Below the pieces are notes generated by a model. The model saw only the letters and a list, made by a program, of their open reading frames with translations, had not been told where the DNA came from and ran no database searches. Positions 41,901 to 50,592 of a stretch of 64,000 bases of DNA are shown here, piece after piece. The position numbers and the translations under genes were made by a program. Source of the DNA: CAZLPZ01 sp964607245 (GTDB taxonomy: Bacteria > Pseudomonadota > Alphaproteobacteria > Micavibrionales > Micavibrionaceae); assembly GCA_964607245.1 (NCBI GenBank), contig CAZSIB010000003.1, positions 1 through 64,000 on the forward strand. The letters run 5' to 3'. Numbering within the stretch: position 1 is the first letter of the stretch; each line of letters begins with the position of its first letter.

Positions 41901-42368
41901 TTAGTCACTGTACATTAAACCCTTGGAATTTGAAGTATTTTGCTCAACCTGCTTAACGACTTTCTCAAGTTCTTGCGTCTCTTCTGCCTGAGAAGCACTG
42001 ATCTGCTCGATCAACGTTGTATCTTCACCAGAAGGAGCCGCCATAACACCCGTCACCTTGGATGAAGCGCCCGATAAATAACTCCCTAAACCACCGCCCT
42101 TTGACGTCGTACTGGGCTCAGGAAATTGAGACAAACTCGCCCCTTCGGCGCCCCCTTGCCACACAGCTTGACCATCGTCTGTTAAAACAACACCTGATGT
42201 GCCAGAAGATCCATCCATTTCATCTTCTTCAAGAATACTGACCGCGCCGCCATCGGCCATCCCTTTCAGAACCATCTCGTCATCTGAGGGTTCCGCACGC
42301 GCCGGACTGACTAACCCAGCAACCCCAATGACCAAAGCCAAAAGCATATTTTTCTTTATCACACGCAT
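41901..42368 (-). CDS. Exported acidic protein of unknown family
   Basis: A 155-residue protein with a signal peptide (NMLLALVIGVAGLVSPARA). The mature part is acidic and rich in Ser and Gly (LEEDEMDGSSGTSGVVL; SKGGGLGSYLSGASSK) and ends in a helical segment (ASQAEETQELEKVVKQVEQN). It contains no cysteine. No family is recognised. It is probably the first gene of a two-gene unit with the repeat-Cys protein. The AT-rich 42369-42579 spacer must hold divergent promoters, but none is clear. Confidence 0.65.
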   Translation of the reverse strand: MRVIKKNMLLALVIGVAGLVSPARAEPSDDEMVLKGMADGGAVSILEEDEMDGSSGTSGVVLTDDGQAVWQGGAEGASLSQFPEPSTTSKGGGLGSYLSGASSKVTGVMAAPSGEDTTLIEQISASQAEETQELEKVVKQVEQNTSNSKGLMYSD

Positions 42369-42579
42369 TGCACCGTTGCCCTTACAATAGAAAGAGAGAA
42401 CACCTTCCCCTATAGCATCCCATATTTGGCGTTAAAATTAAGTAAAATTTTAAATAATCCGCTTAAAAATAATCTCTCCTTATCTCATTTTTATACATAA
42501 TTTTAATCCGTTTTTAACCTGCCACGGCTATTGTTATCAATAACACGGATCTTTGGCAAAGGGAGCAAAAGGACAAAAA

Positions 42580-43248
42580 ATGACACGGCAACACCTCCAT
42601 ATTAGCACACTTCTTCAGGATTTAGGCTTTCCCGCCGACGAAAAACTTTATTGGGGCAAGCGCCTGGTCCGGAGTCTGGTGCAACCAGGTAGTTTCAAAA
42701 GCCATTCGGTCGTCGCCAGTTGGACGCGCCCGGATCTGATCCGCATCGATGTCCGCGCGGGGCTTTCCGGCAAACAACTGGCCGGGAAAGATCTGGCCCA
42801 GTATCCGCTTCAACTCCAATCTGAAACCTTCTTTGAACTGGACGTCACGACAAATCAAGAGACGGACGAGGACGGCGATACTCAAAAAGGCTCCAAAGGG
42901 AAAAGCTCGGGCGGTGGTAAATCATTCAAGAAATCTCGTGATAATGATCGCCTGTCCGGTCATTTTTCAAGCAAGCATGACGAAGAAATCCCAACCCAGG
43001 CGCGCCTGTCCCGCGGTGTGGTCATGGGCATGGAAATTGGGCGCGATGCGCTTCAAAACGTCTTCACGATTTTCTGTGAACAGGTCAAGCACGCGAAAGT
43101 CGCCGCAACCGAACTTTTGGCATCTGCCGGCAAGGCCATCACGCGTTATACCCCGCCGCCCTTTATGGCCCCGCGCGGAGATGAGGATAAGGTCTATAAA
43201 TACGACCGGTCCAAGAATGAAATTATGTTCGGCGTTGTCCCCACGTAA
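42580..43248 (+). CDS. Protein of unknown family with a basic Gly/Ser linker
   Basis: A 222-residue cytosolic protein. An N-terminal domain (about 1-95; WGKRLVRSLVQPGSFKSHSV, WTRPDLIRIDVRAGL) is joined to a C-terminal domain (about 135-222; RGVVMGMEIGRDALQNVFTI). The linker is charged and of low complexity (GSKGKSSGGGKSFKKSRDND). No catalytic motif is recognised. AAGGAC precedes the ATG. A strong terminator follows at 43315-43359. Confidence 0.7.
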   Translation: MTRQHLHISTLLQDLGFPADEKLYWGKRLVRSLVQPGSFKSHSVVASWTRPDLIRIDVRAGLSGKQLAGKDLAQYPLQLQSETFFELDVTTNQETDEDGDTQKGSKGKSSGGGKSFKKSRDNDRLSGHFSSKHDEEIPTQARLSRGVVMGMEIGRDALQNVFTIFCEQVKHAKVAATELLASAGKAITRYTPPPFMAPRGDEDKVYKYDRSKNEIMFGVVPT

Positions 43249-43314
43249 AAAGAGGCACGCCGGTTAAAAAAGGACGTCTGTCCAGTTGTGAGGGTATGTT
43301 GACGGCATTGACGT

Positions 43315-43359
43315 CACACCGGGGCCGCCTGTCACCAGTGCGGCCCTTGGTGTTTTTTT
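43315..43359 (+). terminator. Terminator after the 42580 gene
   Basis: CACACC-GGGGCCGC pairs with GCGGCCC-TTGGTGT across CTGTCACCAGT. TTTTTTT follows. Confidence 0.85.
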
Positions 43360-43391
43360 GTCTGCCCAAGAAAGGGGTCTCAACTATTATA

Positions 43392-44615
43392 TTACGCCGC
43401 TTTGGCCCCGTTTGCCTGAAGTCCCGCACAGAAGCGTTCAATGCGGTTGCACGCCTCGGTCAGGGCCTCGGTCGATGTCGCATAGGAAATACGAAATGCC
43501 GGCGACAATCCGAACGCCGCGCCATGAACCGCCGCGACCCCTTCGGTTTCAAGCAGTGCGGTCACAAATTCCTCATCATTCGTGATCTTGCGCCCATCTG
43601 CCGTTGTTTTGTTCATGCATCCTGCGCAAGAGACATACAGATAAAACGCCCCTTCTGGTTTCGGGCACGACAACCCCTGACACGCGTTGATGCGGGCATA
43701 GACCATATCGCGGCGTGCCTTGTACGTCGCGCGCCATTCATTGAGGAATGTCTGATCCCCGCTCAAGGCCCCAAGCGCAGCGGCTTGCGAAATTGACGAC
43801 GCATTCGATGTGGAATGCCCCTGGATTGCGCCCATCGCCTTGATGAGTTCTTTCGGTCCGCCCGCATATCCAATGCGCCAGCCAGTCATCGAATAGGCCT
43901 TGGACACACCGTTACAGGTGAGCGTGCGGTCATATAATTTCGGTTCCACCTGGGCAATCGTCGTAAATTTAAATCCATCATAGATCAGGTGTTCGTAAAT
44001 ATCGTCCGACATGACCCAAACATGCGGTGCCGCCAGAAGAACATCGGCAAGGGCACGGAGTTCGGATTCACTATACGCCGCGCCGGTGGGATTGCTGGGC
44101 GAGTTCAGGATGAGCCACTTTGTTTTGGGCGTGATCGCAGACTTCAGTTGCGCCGGGGTCAGTTTATAATTATTTTCCTGTGCACATGGAACGATCACGG
44201 CCTTACCACCGGCCAGTTCCACCATATCGGCATAGGACACCCAATAGGGCGCGGGCACAATCACCTCATCCCCTGGGTTCACCGAGGCCATGATCGCGTT
44301 AAACAACACTTGTTTTCCGCCCGTCGAGACGATGATTTGATCGGGCGTATAGGTCAGGTTGTTTTCGCGTTTGTATTTATCGACGATCGCCTTGCGCAAA
44401 TCCATCGTCCCTTCGACGGGCGTGTATTTCGTTTGGCCTCTTTTCATGGCCGTGACGGCGGCCTCTTTAATCCAATCGGGTGTGTCAAAGTCAGGTTCAC
44501 CCGCCCCAAGGCCGATCACGTCACGCCCAGCGGCTTTCAGTTCGGCCACGCGTTTCACCACGGCGAGTGTGGGTGATGGTTTGATATTCATTAAACGATC
44601 CGCGATCATGGACAT
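43392..44615 (-). CDS. aatA: Aspartate aminotransferase (class I, subgroup 1-beta)
   Basis: A PLP enzyme that exchanges the amino group between aspartate and 2-oxoglutarate, and in many bacteria also acts on prephenate or aromatic acids. The 407-residue protein has GLGAGEPDFDTPDWIKEAA, the SNPTGAAYS loop, the PLP-binding Lys239 in NGVSKAYSMTGWRIGYAGG, and a C-terminal FRISYATS with the carboxylate-binding Arg. It starts at ATG 44615, with AGGAG upstream. It appears monocistronic. Confidence 0.93.
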   Translation of the reverse strand: MSMIADRLMNIKPSPTLAVVKRVAELKAAGRDVIGLGAGEPDFDTPDWIKEAAVTAMKRGQTKYTPVEGTMDLRKAIVDKYKRENNLTYTPDQIIVSTGGKQVLFNAIMASVNPGDEVIVPAPYWVSYADMVELAGGKAVIVPCAQENNYKLTPAQLKSAITPKTKWLILNSPSNPTGAAYSESELRALADVLLAAPHVWVMSDDIYEHLIYDGFKFTTIAQVEPKLYDRTLTCNGVSKAYSMTGWRIGYAGGPKELIKAMGAIQGHSTSNASSISQAAALGALSGDQTFLNEWRATYKARRDMVYARINACQGLSCPKPEGAFYLYVSCAGCMNKTTADGRKITNDEEFVTALLETEGVAAVHGAAFGLSPAFRISYATSTEALTEACNRIERFCAGLQANGAKAA

Positions 44616-44649
44616 GTTTTTCTCCTGTTGTGTCTAAGCCTTGTTCAAT

Positions 44650-44684
44650 AAAAAACCCGTGCCAAGGTTTTAGCACGGGTAAAA
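44650..44684 (-). terminator. Terminator of the 44705-45109 gene
   Basis: ACCCGTGC/GCACGGGT stem with a 10-base loop. On the minus strand TTTTTTATTG follows. It lies between this small gene and aatA. Confidence 0.85.
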
Positions 44685-44704
44685 GGTGGGAGGAAAGTAG
44701 TAAA

Positions 44705-45109
44705 TTAAGGCCTAAGTCTAAGAACCTTCTCACAAAACTCTTTCACCCTACCATTACGAATCTGCATCAAATCAACACGCGACCCGGTTTCATCCGCATA
44801 CGGACCAGCATCGATCTTTTTGACCCAAGACAACCTACGTGAAGACGTATCAAGGACCAGGGTATAATCCTCATAATTCGCATCGAAAATAGTTCTCAGG
44901 TTAAAAACAGCACTGCTAATATGATCCGGATTGTAAGACTTGTTAGGCGCCATGACCCCGTTAGCCAGATCGAATGGCCCCTGAGGAGTTGTTGCCGCCC
45001 TCATAAACATCGGAACAATTTGACATGGCACCCCTGTTGTCGTGTCAAAATAGTGAACCCCCGTCTTGCCCCGAACTGTGCTTGGTCCGCCGTAGACTGT
45101 TTTTGTCAT
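44705..45109 (-). CDS. Small protein of unknown family
   Basis: A 134-residue protein without signal peptide or membrane segment. It is unusually rich in Thr and aromatic residues (TKTVYGGPSTVRGKTGVHYF; FDANYEDYTLVLDTSSRRL). No family is recognised. GGGAG is followed by ATGATGATCATG. The last ATG (45109) has the best spacing, but starts at 45115 or 45118 are possible. It is flanked by its own terminator downstream and the palindromic repeat R2 about 110 bp upstream. Confidence 0.6.
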   Translation of the reverse strand: MTKTVYGGPSTVRGKTGVHYFDTTTGVPCQIVPMFMRAATTPQGPFDLANGVMAPNKSYNPDHISSAVFNLRTIFDANYEDYTLVLDTSSRRLSWVKKIDAGPYADETGSRVDLMQIRNGRVKEFCEKVLRLRP

Positions 45110-45221
45110 GATCATCATCTCCCTTTGTTTTTTGTTGATGGGATTTTTATTATTCATCCTTGGCGCTTGGCTTCAAGAAAAAAATGCGCCCTGTCCACAA
45201 AACGAAATTTTTTTGCGTTAA

Positions 45222-45249
45222 CCGGATCCCCGCCGTCGCGGGGATGACA
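45222..45249 (+). repeat. Short palindromic repeat R2
   Basis: CGGATCCCCGCC-GTC-GCGGGGATGACAG, between the unknown small gene and the AmgK-like gene end. The stem is nearly perfect and matches R1, R3 and R4. Confidence 0.8.
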
Positions 45250-45262
45250 GGGGCGGCGCCCG

Positions 45263-46411
45263 TTAATACGCGTCCGCTGCGATCAAACGCGCCTGGGCCG
45301 AAAAATCAAGCCCCTCCGGGAACGGCTCCAGATCAACCTGTAGTTGACCCAGATATTCAGCCACCGGGGCCAGAAAATCATGCGAAAAAATATCTTTCAA
45401 ATTGGCCTGAATAAACGGCATGAATTCAAGGTAACGCGTATTGCCGATGATGGCATGTTTGACAAACTGGCCGGCCACGCGGTGTAAAAACTGGGCCGAA
45501 TAAATCCAAAACCACCGGTCAAAATTCGCGCGGTCGGCATCCGGCACCCCGGCCAAATACGCGGCAAGATAGGTGCGCTTTTCATCGGGAGGTAAACTCA
45601 TCCGCGCGTCATTGAGCAAATTAGTTAGATCATAAACGGCCGGACCCATGCGTGCATCTTGAAAATCAAGCACGCCCGCGCGGGCCATACCCACCTGATC
45701 CGCCCGCCACTGAAGATTTTCAAGATGAAAATCACAGTGAATAAAGCCCTGAACGGGGGCCCCAACATCGGCGCGTGCCTGAGCTTCGACCTGTTCCCAA
45801 CGGGCCAGAAATTCATTCACCATGCTTGGATCATTCGCGACACCCCGTTTAACGGGAACGTAATAATCCACCATGCGGCGCAAGCCTTTATACATCGCGC
45901 CATCATAATAAGTCGGGCGCGTTACCGCCTGATCCCACTTAACCTGACCAAATTTTTGAATGACCTGCATCGCCGTGCGGTAAATGTCACCACGGTCCAC
46001 GGCACCCGACAGCATCGCCGCGCGAAAGGAAAGATCCCCAAAATCTTGGATCAGGATATACCCACTTGAAAAATCATACGCATCCACGCGCGGCGCGGCG
46101 ATGCCGGCATCGCATAAACACGCGGCAATCGCCACATAGTCATCCAGGCGTTGCCCGGGTGTGGCGAGGTCATGCCCATCCGGCACCGATTCCATGAGAA
46201 CGCGCGTCTCGCCATCGGCCCGCGTCAAACGAAAATAACGCCGCGCGCCCATGTCTTCACGTAAAGGCGTCATCGTCGCCCGGTCCCAACCTTGTTTCTT
46301 TAAAAAAGCATCACGAAAGGGCGTCCGCGTCGCAAACCATTCATGCAAGACGGATTTGGCCTGGTTTGCACCAGAAAAAATTTGTTTTTGTGCCACTGCC
46401 CTGCCCGCCAT
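45263..46411 (-). CDS. Aminoglycoside-phosphotransferase-fold kinase, AmgK-like
   Basis: A 382-residue APH-family kinase. The catalytic loop is GFIHCDFHLENLQW (Asp and Asn ligands) and the metal-binding Asp lies in VLDFQDARMGP. MGARRYFRLTRADGETRVLM forms the N-lobe. AmgK phosphorylates N-acetylmuramate in peptidoglycan recycling, normally next to murU; here no murU is adjacent, so substrate assignment is tentative. The start lacks a clear ribosome site. The MarR-type gene lies 16 bp upstream. Confidence 0.75.
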   Translation of the reverse strand: MAGRAVAQKQIFSGANQAKSVLHEWFATRTPFRDAFLKKQGWDRATMTPLREDMGARRYFRLTRADGETRVLMESVPDGHDLATPGQRLDDYVAIAACLCDAGIAAPRVDAYDFSSGYILIQDFGDLSFRAAMLSGAVDRGDIYRTAMQVIQKFGQVKWDQAVTRPTYYDGAMYKGLRRMVDYYVPVKRGVANDPSMVNEFLARWEQVEAQARADVGAPVQGFIHCDFHLENLQWRADQVGMARAGVLDFQDARMGPAVYDLTNLLNDARMSLPPDEKRTYLAAYLAGVPDADRANFDRWFWIYSAQFLHRVAGQFVKHAIIGNTRYLEFMPFIQANLKDIFSHDFLAPVAEYLGQLQVDLEPFPEGLDFSAQARLIAADAY

Positions 46412-46427
46412 GGTCAGCCGCGCGACC

Positions 46428-46904
46428 CTAGTCCAGATCTTCCAAAGAGGACAAGCCGCTGAAGCTCGCCTGCTGGCTCCAGAAACGCTCGAGCATTTTT
46501 AAGGTGTTCATCGCCTCAACCAAATGGGCGTCGTTCAAATCTGTGCCGGCGATCTTGCCTTCATGGCGTTTCAACATCTCGCCAATCGCGCGGAACAGTT
46601 TCAACCCCTTCTCCGACAATTTGATCCGGATCGAACGTTTGTCGTGCGGCGAGCGTTCTTGTTGAACATAGCCCATCTCGACCATTTTCTTCAGGTTATA
46701 CGAGACATTCGAGCCCAGGTAATACCCACGCAAGGTGAGTTCGCCCACCGTCATTTCGTCCGCACCGATGTTATAAAGGATCATGGTTTGAACGTTATTG
46801 ATATCTTGAATACTCAATCGGTCGAGTTCTACCTTGATCACATCCAAGAAATAACGGTGCAGCCGTTCAATCAACTGAATGGTGTCGTAATATTTTGTGC
46901 TCAT
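46428..46904 (-). CDS. MarR-type winged-helix regulator, LdtR-like
   Basis: A 158-residue protein with a MarR-type wHTH: DADEMTVGEL-like helix, LGSNVSYNLKKMVEMGYV recognition helix, and wing QQERSPHDKRSIRIKLSEKG. The N-terminal YYDTIQLIERLHRYFLDVIK dimer helix is characteristic of the alphaproteobacterial LdtR group, which controls an L,D-transpeptidase and cell-wall stress genes. AGGGGA precedes the ATG at 46904. It probably forms an operon with the AmgK-like gene, which fits a cell-wall link. Confidence 0.82.
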   Translation of the reverse strand: MSTKYYDTIQLIERLHRYFLDVIKVELDRLSIQDINNVQTMILYNIGADEMTVGELTLRGYYLGSNVSYNLKKMVEMGYVQQERSPHDKRSIRIKLSEKGLKLFRAIGEMLKRHEGKIAGTDLNDAHLVEAMNTLKMLERFWSQQASFSGLSSLEDLD

Positions 46905-46990
46905 AAAACGGGTCCCCTTGTTAAACCTTTGGAAAAGCGTACAGAAGCGCGCCCAGAACGTCAACCGGGACAAATCTATATTTCTATAAT

Positions 46991-47488
46991 CTATCTCATT
47001 TTAATCTTGGCACTCGCGCAGATCGGTTGCGTTAATGGATATGACCGAAAGAACGTCCCGGCCCAGTGGCGCAACTGGGCATTTGTCATGGCGGCGGCCT
47101 TCGCGATGCGCGGAGCGTAATGAGCACAGAATAAATCCGGCCGCATTTTCGCCGCGTCCCCTGAAATTTTATTCGCAAACTGGGTCCGCAGGCGATTCAT
47201 TTCACTTTCCGGGTTTTCGGCCCCCGCGCGCGCAAAATACCGGATCAAGGTTGATTCATATCCCGCAAATAAAAGGCCATTCTTGGCGGTCATTTCCTTG
47301 TATTGATGGTAATAGTTTTTTTCTCCCGCCGGGGTCTTGTGTTGGCAGTTCAGACCAATCACCATGAGTTCAGAATGAATGCGGACCCCTTGTTCGGCTT
47401 CGGCTTCGGCCTCGGTATAGCAGGCGACAGCATAGGCCGGCGCCGTAAAGACGAGCAAAGACAGAACGCACAAGAGAATAATACGCAT
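46991..47488 (-). CDS. Exported protein of unknown family
   Basis: A 165-residue protein with a signal peptide (MRIILLCVLSLLVFTAPAYA). A helical mature part holds four cysteines (VACYTEAE, LNCQHK, LFCAHY, PICASA), likely two disulphides. No family is recognised. The ATG at 47488 shares one base with the stop of the upstream dehydrogenase (TGATG), so the genes are coupled. Confidence 0.7.
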   Translation of the reverse strand: MRIILLCVLSLLVFTAPAYAVACYTEAEAEAEQGVRIHSELMVIGLNCQHKTPAGEKNYYHQYKEMTAKNGLLFAGYESTLIRYFARAGAENPESEMNRLRTQFANKISGDAAKMRPDLFCAHYAPRIAKAAAMTNAQLRHWAGTFFRSYPLTQPICASAKIKMR

Positions 47489-48432
47489 CACACCACCGGG
47501 GTTAAAAGAGGCTGGCCCGCGAAATGCGCCGCCAGATTATCCAGTACCAATTGCCCCATTTTGCTCCGGGTTTCAAGCGTCGCCGATCCGATATGTGGCG
47601 TCAGCACAACGTTATCCAGAGATTTTAATTCACCGGGCACATCCGGCTCGTGCGCAAAGACATCCAAACCCGCGCCCGCAATTTTCTGATTGACGAGTTT
47701 TTCAACCAGTGCGTCCTGGTCCACCACCGATCCCCGCGCGATATTGATCAAAAAGGCGCGAGGTTTCATGGCATCGAGCACCGCCCGGTTGATCAGATTC
47801 TGAGTATCCACCCCGCCCTTGCATGCCAAAATCAGGTAATCGGCATCACGCGCCAGTGTGATCAGATCGGGGTAATAGCGATAGGGCACATCCGCCTTTT
47901 GGTGCGGGCCGTGATACGCGATGTGCATGTTAAATGCCGTGCACCGTGTGGCAATCGCCCGGCCAATCCGCCCCATCCCGACAATCCCAGCCAGTTTGCC
48001 AGAGAGTGAGGTGCCGAGGGGTAAATCTCCCCCGTTCCAACGACCTGCACGAATAAACATGTCTCCTTCGGCAATGCGCCGTGAAACAGAAAGCAAAAGA
48101 GCGATGGCAGTATCCGCCGTATCATCCGTTAAAACACCAGGGGTATTTGTTACAACAACGGACCGAGCATGTGCGGCGGCGACATCGATGTTATCATACC
48201 CGACGCCATTTTGAGCGATGATCTCTAAGTTTGGCAGAGCCTCTATCATCTTTCGGCTGACGGCGATTGGCCCCGGGCAGGACAATATAGCCTTAATCTC
48301 AAGCGCATATTTGTGAATTGCTCCCTCTGGATCAGCCTCTTTCCACAAGCGAATAACATCAAATTCAGATTCTAGCTTTGCCATTTCCGCAGGCAATAAA
48401 TCCTCAAATGCCAACAATTTTATTTTAGACAT
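47488..48432 (-). CDS. D-2-hydroxyacid dehydrogenase (glyoxylate/hydroxypyruvate reductase-like)
   Basis: A 314-residue NAD(P)-dependent enzyme. The Rossmann motif is GIVGMGRIGRAI (149-160), and the catalytic triad is Arg233 (INIARGSVVD), Glu262 (HEPDVP) and His280 (TPHIGSATLE). These residues fit glyoxylate/hydroxypyruvate reductase or a broad 2-ketoacid reductase. The exact substrate cannot be told. It starts at ATG 48432, divergent from miaB across 147 bp. Confidence 0.9.
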   Translation of the reverse strand: MSKIKLLAFEDLLPAEMAKLESEFDVIRLWKEADPEGAIHKYALEIKAILSCPGPIAVSRKMIEALPNLEIIAQNGVGYDNIDVAAAHARSVVVTNTPGVLTDDTADTAIALLLSVSRRIAEGDMFIRAGRWNGGDLPLGTSLSGKLAGIVGMGRIGRAIATRCTAFNMHIAYHGPHQKADVPYRYYPDLITLARDADYLILACKGGVDTQNLINRAVLDAMKPRAFLINIARGSVVDQDALVEKLVNQKIAGAGLDVFAHEPDVPGELKSLDNVVLTPHIGSATLETRSKMGQLVLDNLAAHFAGQPLLTPVV

Positions 48433-48579
48433 TTTTTAATCGATCACCGTATGAATTACATTTTTGTTTGAGCGATTACCCCAGCGCAAGTACAGCCGAG
48501 AATGATCACTTTGGTAAATAACTACTTGATTTCCTAAGCCTAGACATGATTTAACAGGGCGTCAAGGAATGAGAGCAAT

Positions 48580-49917
48580 ATGTCGAATACGCCCAAAAAG
48601 AAACTTTATATCAAAACTTGGGGCTGTCAGATGAATGTCTATGACAGCCACCGAATGGCGGATGTTTTGCGTCCATTGGGCTATGACAGCGTCGAGACGC
48701 CAGACGATGCCGATATGCTGGTCCTCAATACCTGCCATATCCGCGAAAAGGCGACCGATAAGGTTTTCTCTGAACTCGGGCGCCTGCGCGAGATTAAGAA
48801 CGCACGCGACGATCAAGGTAAAAAGACCCTCATCGCGGTGGCCGGTTGTGTGGCCCAGGCGGAAGGCGATGTCATTACAACCCGTGCGCCTTATGTCGAT
48901 TTGGTCTTTGGGCCGCAAACCTATGCACATTTACCCGAAATGGTCCTGGCCGCAAATGGCGGCGCGCGGGTCATCAACACGGATTTCCCGGTTGAACCCA
49001 AATTCGATACGCTCCCGAGTACCACACAAAGCCAGGGCCCTTGCGCCTTTTTATCCATCCAGGAAGGATGTGATAAATTCTGTACGTTTTGCGTTGTCCC
49101 TTATACGCGGGGCGCGGAATTTTCACGCCCGCCCGAACAAATTATCGCCGAAGCCGAAGCCATCGTCGCAAGCGGCGCACGGGATATCACGCTTCTGGGG
49201 CAAAATGTGAATGCCTATCACGGGATCGCCGCGAACGGCGCCACCTGGAATCTAGCCCGGTTGATCCAAGGCATTGCCGGGGTAAAAGGGATTGACCGCA
49301 TCCGGTACATGACATCCCACCCGCGCGATTGTGACGCCGCACTGATGGCCGCGCACCGCGATATTCCGCAACTCATGCCCTTCCTTCATCTGCCGGTTCA
49401 ATCCGGATCGGACAAAATTTTGGCGGCGATGAACCGTAAACATACGGTCCAAGAATATCGTCAGATCATTGCCAATTTCCGCGCGCACCGACCAGATATT
49501 GGAATTTCATCGGATTTTATCATTGGGTTTCCAGGTGAAACCGATGATGACCACCGCGCGACCTTGGATCTCATCAACGACATCGGATTCTCAAGCGCGT
49601 ATTCGTTCAAATATTCGGCCCGGCCGGGCACCCCGGCCGCCGCGATGGGTGGCCTCGTCCCCGAACATGTGGCCCAAGCGCGACTGCAGGAGATTCAAAG
49701 CGCGATCAACGCGAGCGGATTAAAATTCAATCAAGGTTTTATGGAGCGCACGGTCCCTGTTCTGTTTGATCGGTTTGACCCGAAAACAGGCCAATTACAC
49801 GGCCGCACGCCGCATAACCAGCCCGCACACACGACCGGCTCCGCGCGGCTTGTGGGGCAAGTTATTGATATTAAAGTAAAAAAAGTCACTGGAACTGCCC
49901 TAGAGGGAAATATTTGA
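48580..49917 (+). CDS. miaB: tRNA-2-methylthio-N6-dimethylallyladenosine synthase
   Basis: MiaB adds the methylthio group to i6A37 of tRNAs. It is a radical-SAM methylthiotransferase with two Fe-S clusters. The N-terminal cluster cysteines are Cys16 (KTWGCQMN), Cys52 (NTCHIRE) and Cys90 (VAGCVAQ). The radical-SAM cysteines are 164, 168 and 171 (EGCDKFCTFCVVPYTRG). A C-terminal TRAM domain is present. It is 445 residues long. An ATGAGAGCAAT leader precedes the ATG. A TTGACA overlaps its stop codon. Confidence 0.96.
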   Translation: MSNTPKKKLYIKTWGCQMNVYDSHRMADVLRPLGYDSVETPDDADMLVLNTCHIREKATDKVFSELGRLREIKNARDDQGKKTLIAVAGCVAQAEGDVITTRAPYVDLVFGPQTYAHLPEMVLAANGGARVINTDFPVEPKFDTLPSTTQSQGPCAFLSIQEGCDKFCTFCVVPYTRGAEFSRPPEQIIAEAEAIVASGARDITLLGQNVNAYHGIAANGATWNLARLIQGIAGVKGIDRIRYMTSHPRDCDAALMAAHRDIPQLMPFLHLPVQSGSDKILAAMNRKHTVQEYRQIIANFRAHRPDIGISSDFIIGFPGETDDDHRATLDLINDIGFSSAYSFKYSARPGTPAAAMGGLVPEHVAQARLQEIQSAINASGLKFNQGFMERTVPVLFDRFDPKTGQLHGRTPHNQPAHTTGSARLVGQVIDIKVKKVTGTALEGNI

Positions 49918-49942
49918 CAAAATAATTATTTAATAATACTGT
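49914..49942 (+). promoter_or_regulatory. Putative promoter of the 49974 gene
   Basis: TTGACA at 49914-49919, overlapping the miaB stop. A 17-bp AT-only spacer leads to TACTGT at 49937-49942; the -10 box is weak. Confidence 0.4.
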
Positions 49943-49973
49943 TACGGGATCAATTTGAGAAAGGGAGAAAAAC

Positions 49974-50351
49974 ATGAATTCAGCACAACGCTTGGAATCT
50001 TACCAATTCGCACGCCACCAATTGAGTCTGCTTGAAACAGAACCCCAAATACGTTCCATACCCTATGCCCCACACACGATTAAAAATATCTTAAGAGAAA
50101 TATACGCCGCTCTCCAACATACAGGTGCATCCGATGAATCTCCTATAAATGGTTGGGTTCAAGAGGGAAGTCGTGAACGGATCCAATCTGCAGTAACTCG
50201 GCAGCTTGATCTGAGCATTGCATTTCAAGAAACTTTGGGGCACCCATTTGACCAGGAAGACGCGGAGGCAATCAGGTATCTGAGAGATTATGCTTCTCGA
50301 CCTACACCCACTGTCAATCGGTTAATCTTGGGTCAACCTCAATTTTATTGA
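49974..50351 (+). CDS. Small helical protein of unknown family
   Basis: A 125-residue protein with no signal peptide, no cysteine and no recognised family. It is rich in Gln, Glu and Arg and looks helical (AQRLESYQFARHQLSLLETE; TIKNILREIYAALQHTG; DAEAIRYLRDYASR). AAAGGGAG lies 8 bp before the ATG. A candidate promoter (49914-49942) and a terminator (50489-50520) frame it as a single-gene unit. Confidence 0.65.
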   Translation: MNSAQRLESYQFARHQLSLLETEPQIRSIPYAPHTIKNILREIYAALQHTGASDESPINGWVQEGSRERIQSAVTRQLDLSIAFQETLGHPFDQEDAEAIRYLRDYASRPTPTVNRLILGQPQFY

Positions 50352-50488
50352 CATTCCCCCAAAATTATGGTTTCATAACCCCATGTGCATGATCTCGCGC
50401 CATTTTTATTTTACCGCGTTTACCTGGTTTACCAACCGGGGCGCGGGCGTTTGATCATCGGATAACTTCCCACATCAAAACGCGAAAC

Positions 50489-50520
50489 GCCCCGGACCTT
50501 CGGTTTTCCGGGGCTTTTGG
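50489..50520 (+). terminator. Terminator after the 49974 gene
   Basis: GCCCCGGA/TCCGGGGC stem with a 10-base loop. TTTTGGTTT follows. The 50352-50592 spacer holds nothing else I can support. Confidence 0.8.
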
Positions 50521-50592
50521 TTTGTCACGTTGTCTTCTCCAAAAGTTCCGGTTTTTTAAGCAACACAAAAGACAGACAACATAGAGGAAAAA

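Noticed and set aside
42425..42470. Possible CtrA box (TTAA-N-TTAA) upstream of the 42580 gene
   Set aside because: The spacing is 8 rather than 7 bp in an AT-rich spacer where such matches occur by chance.
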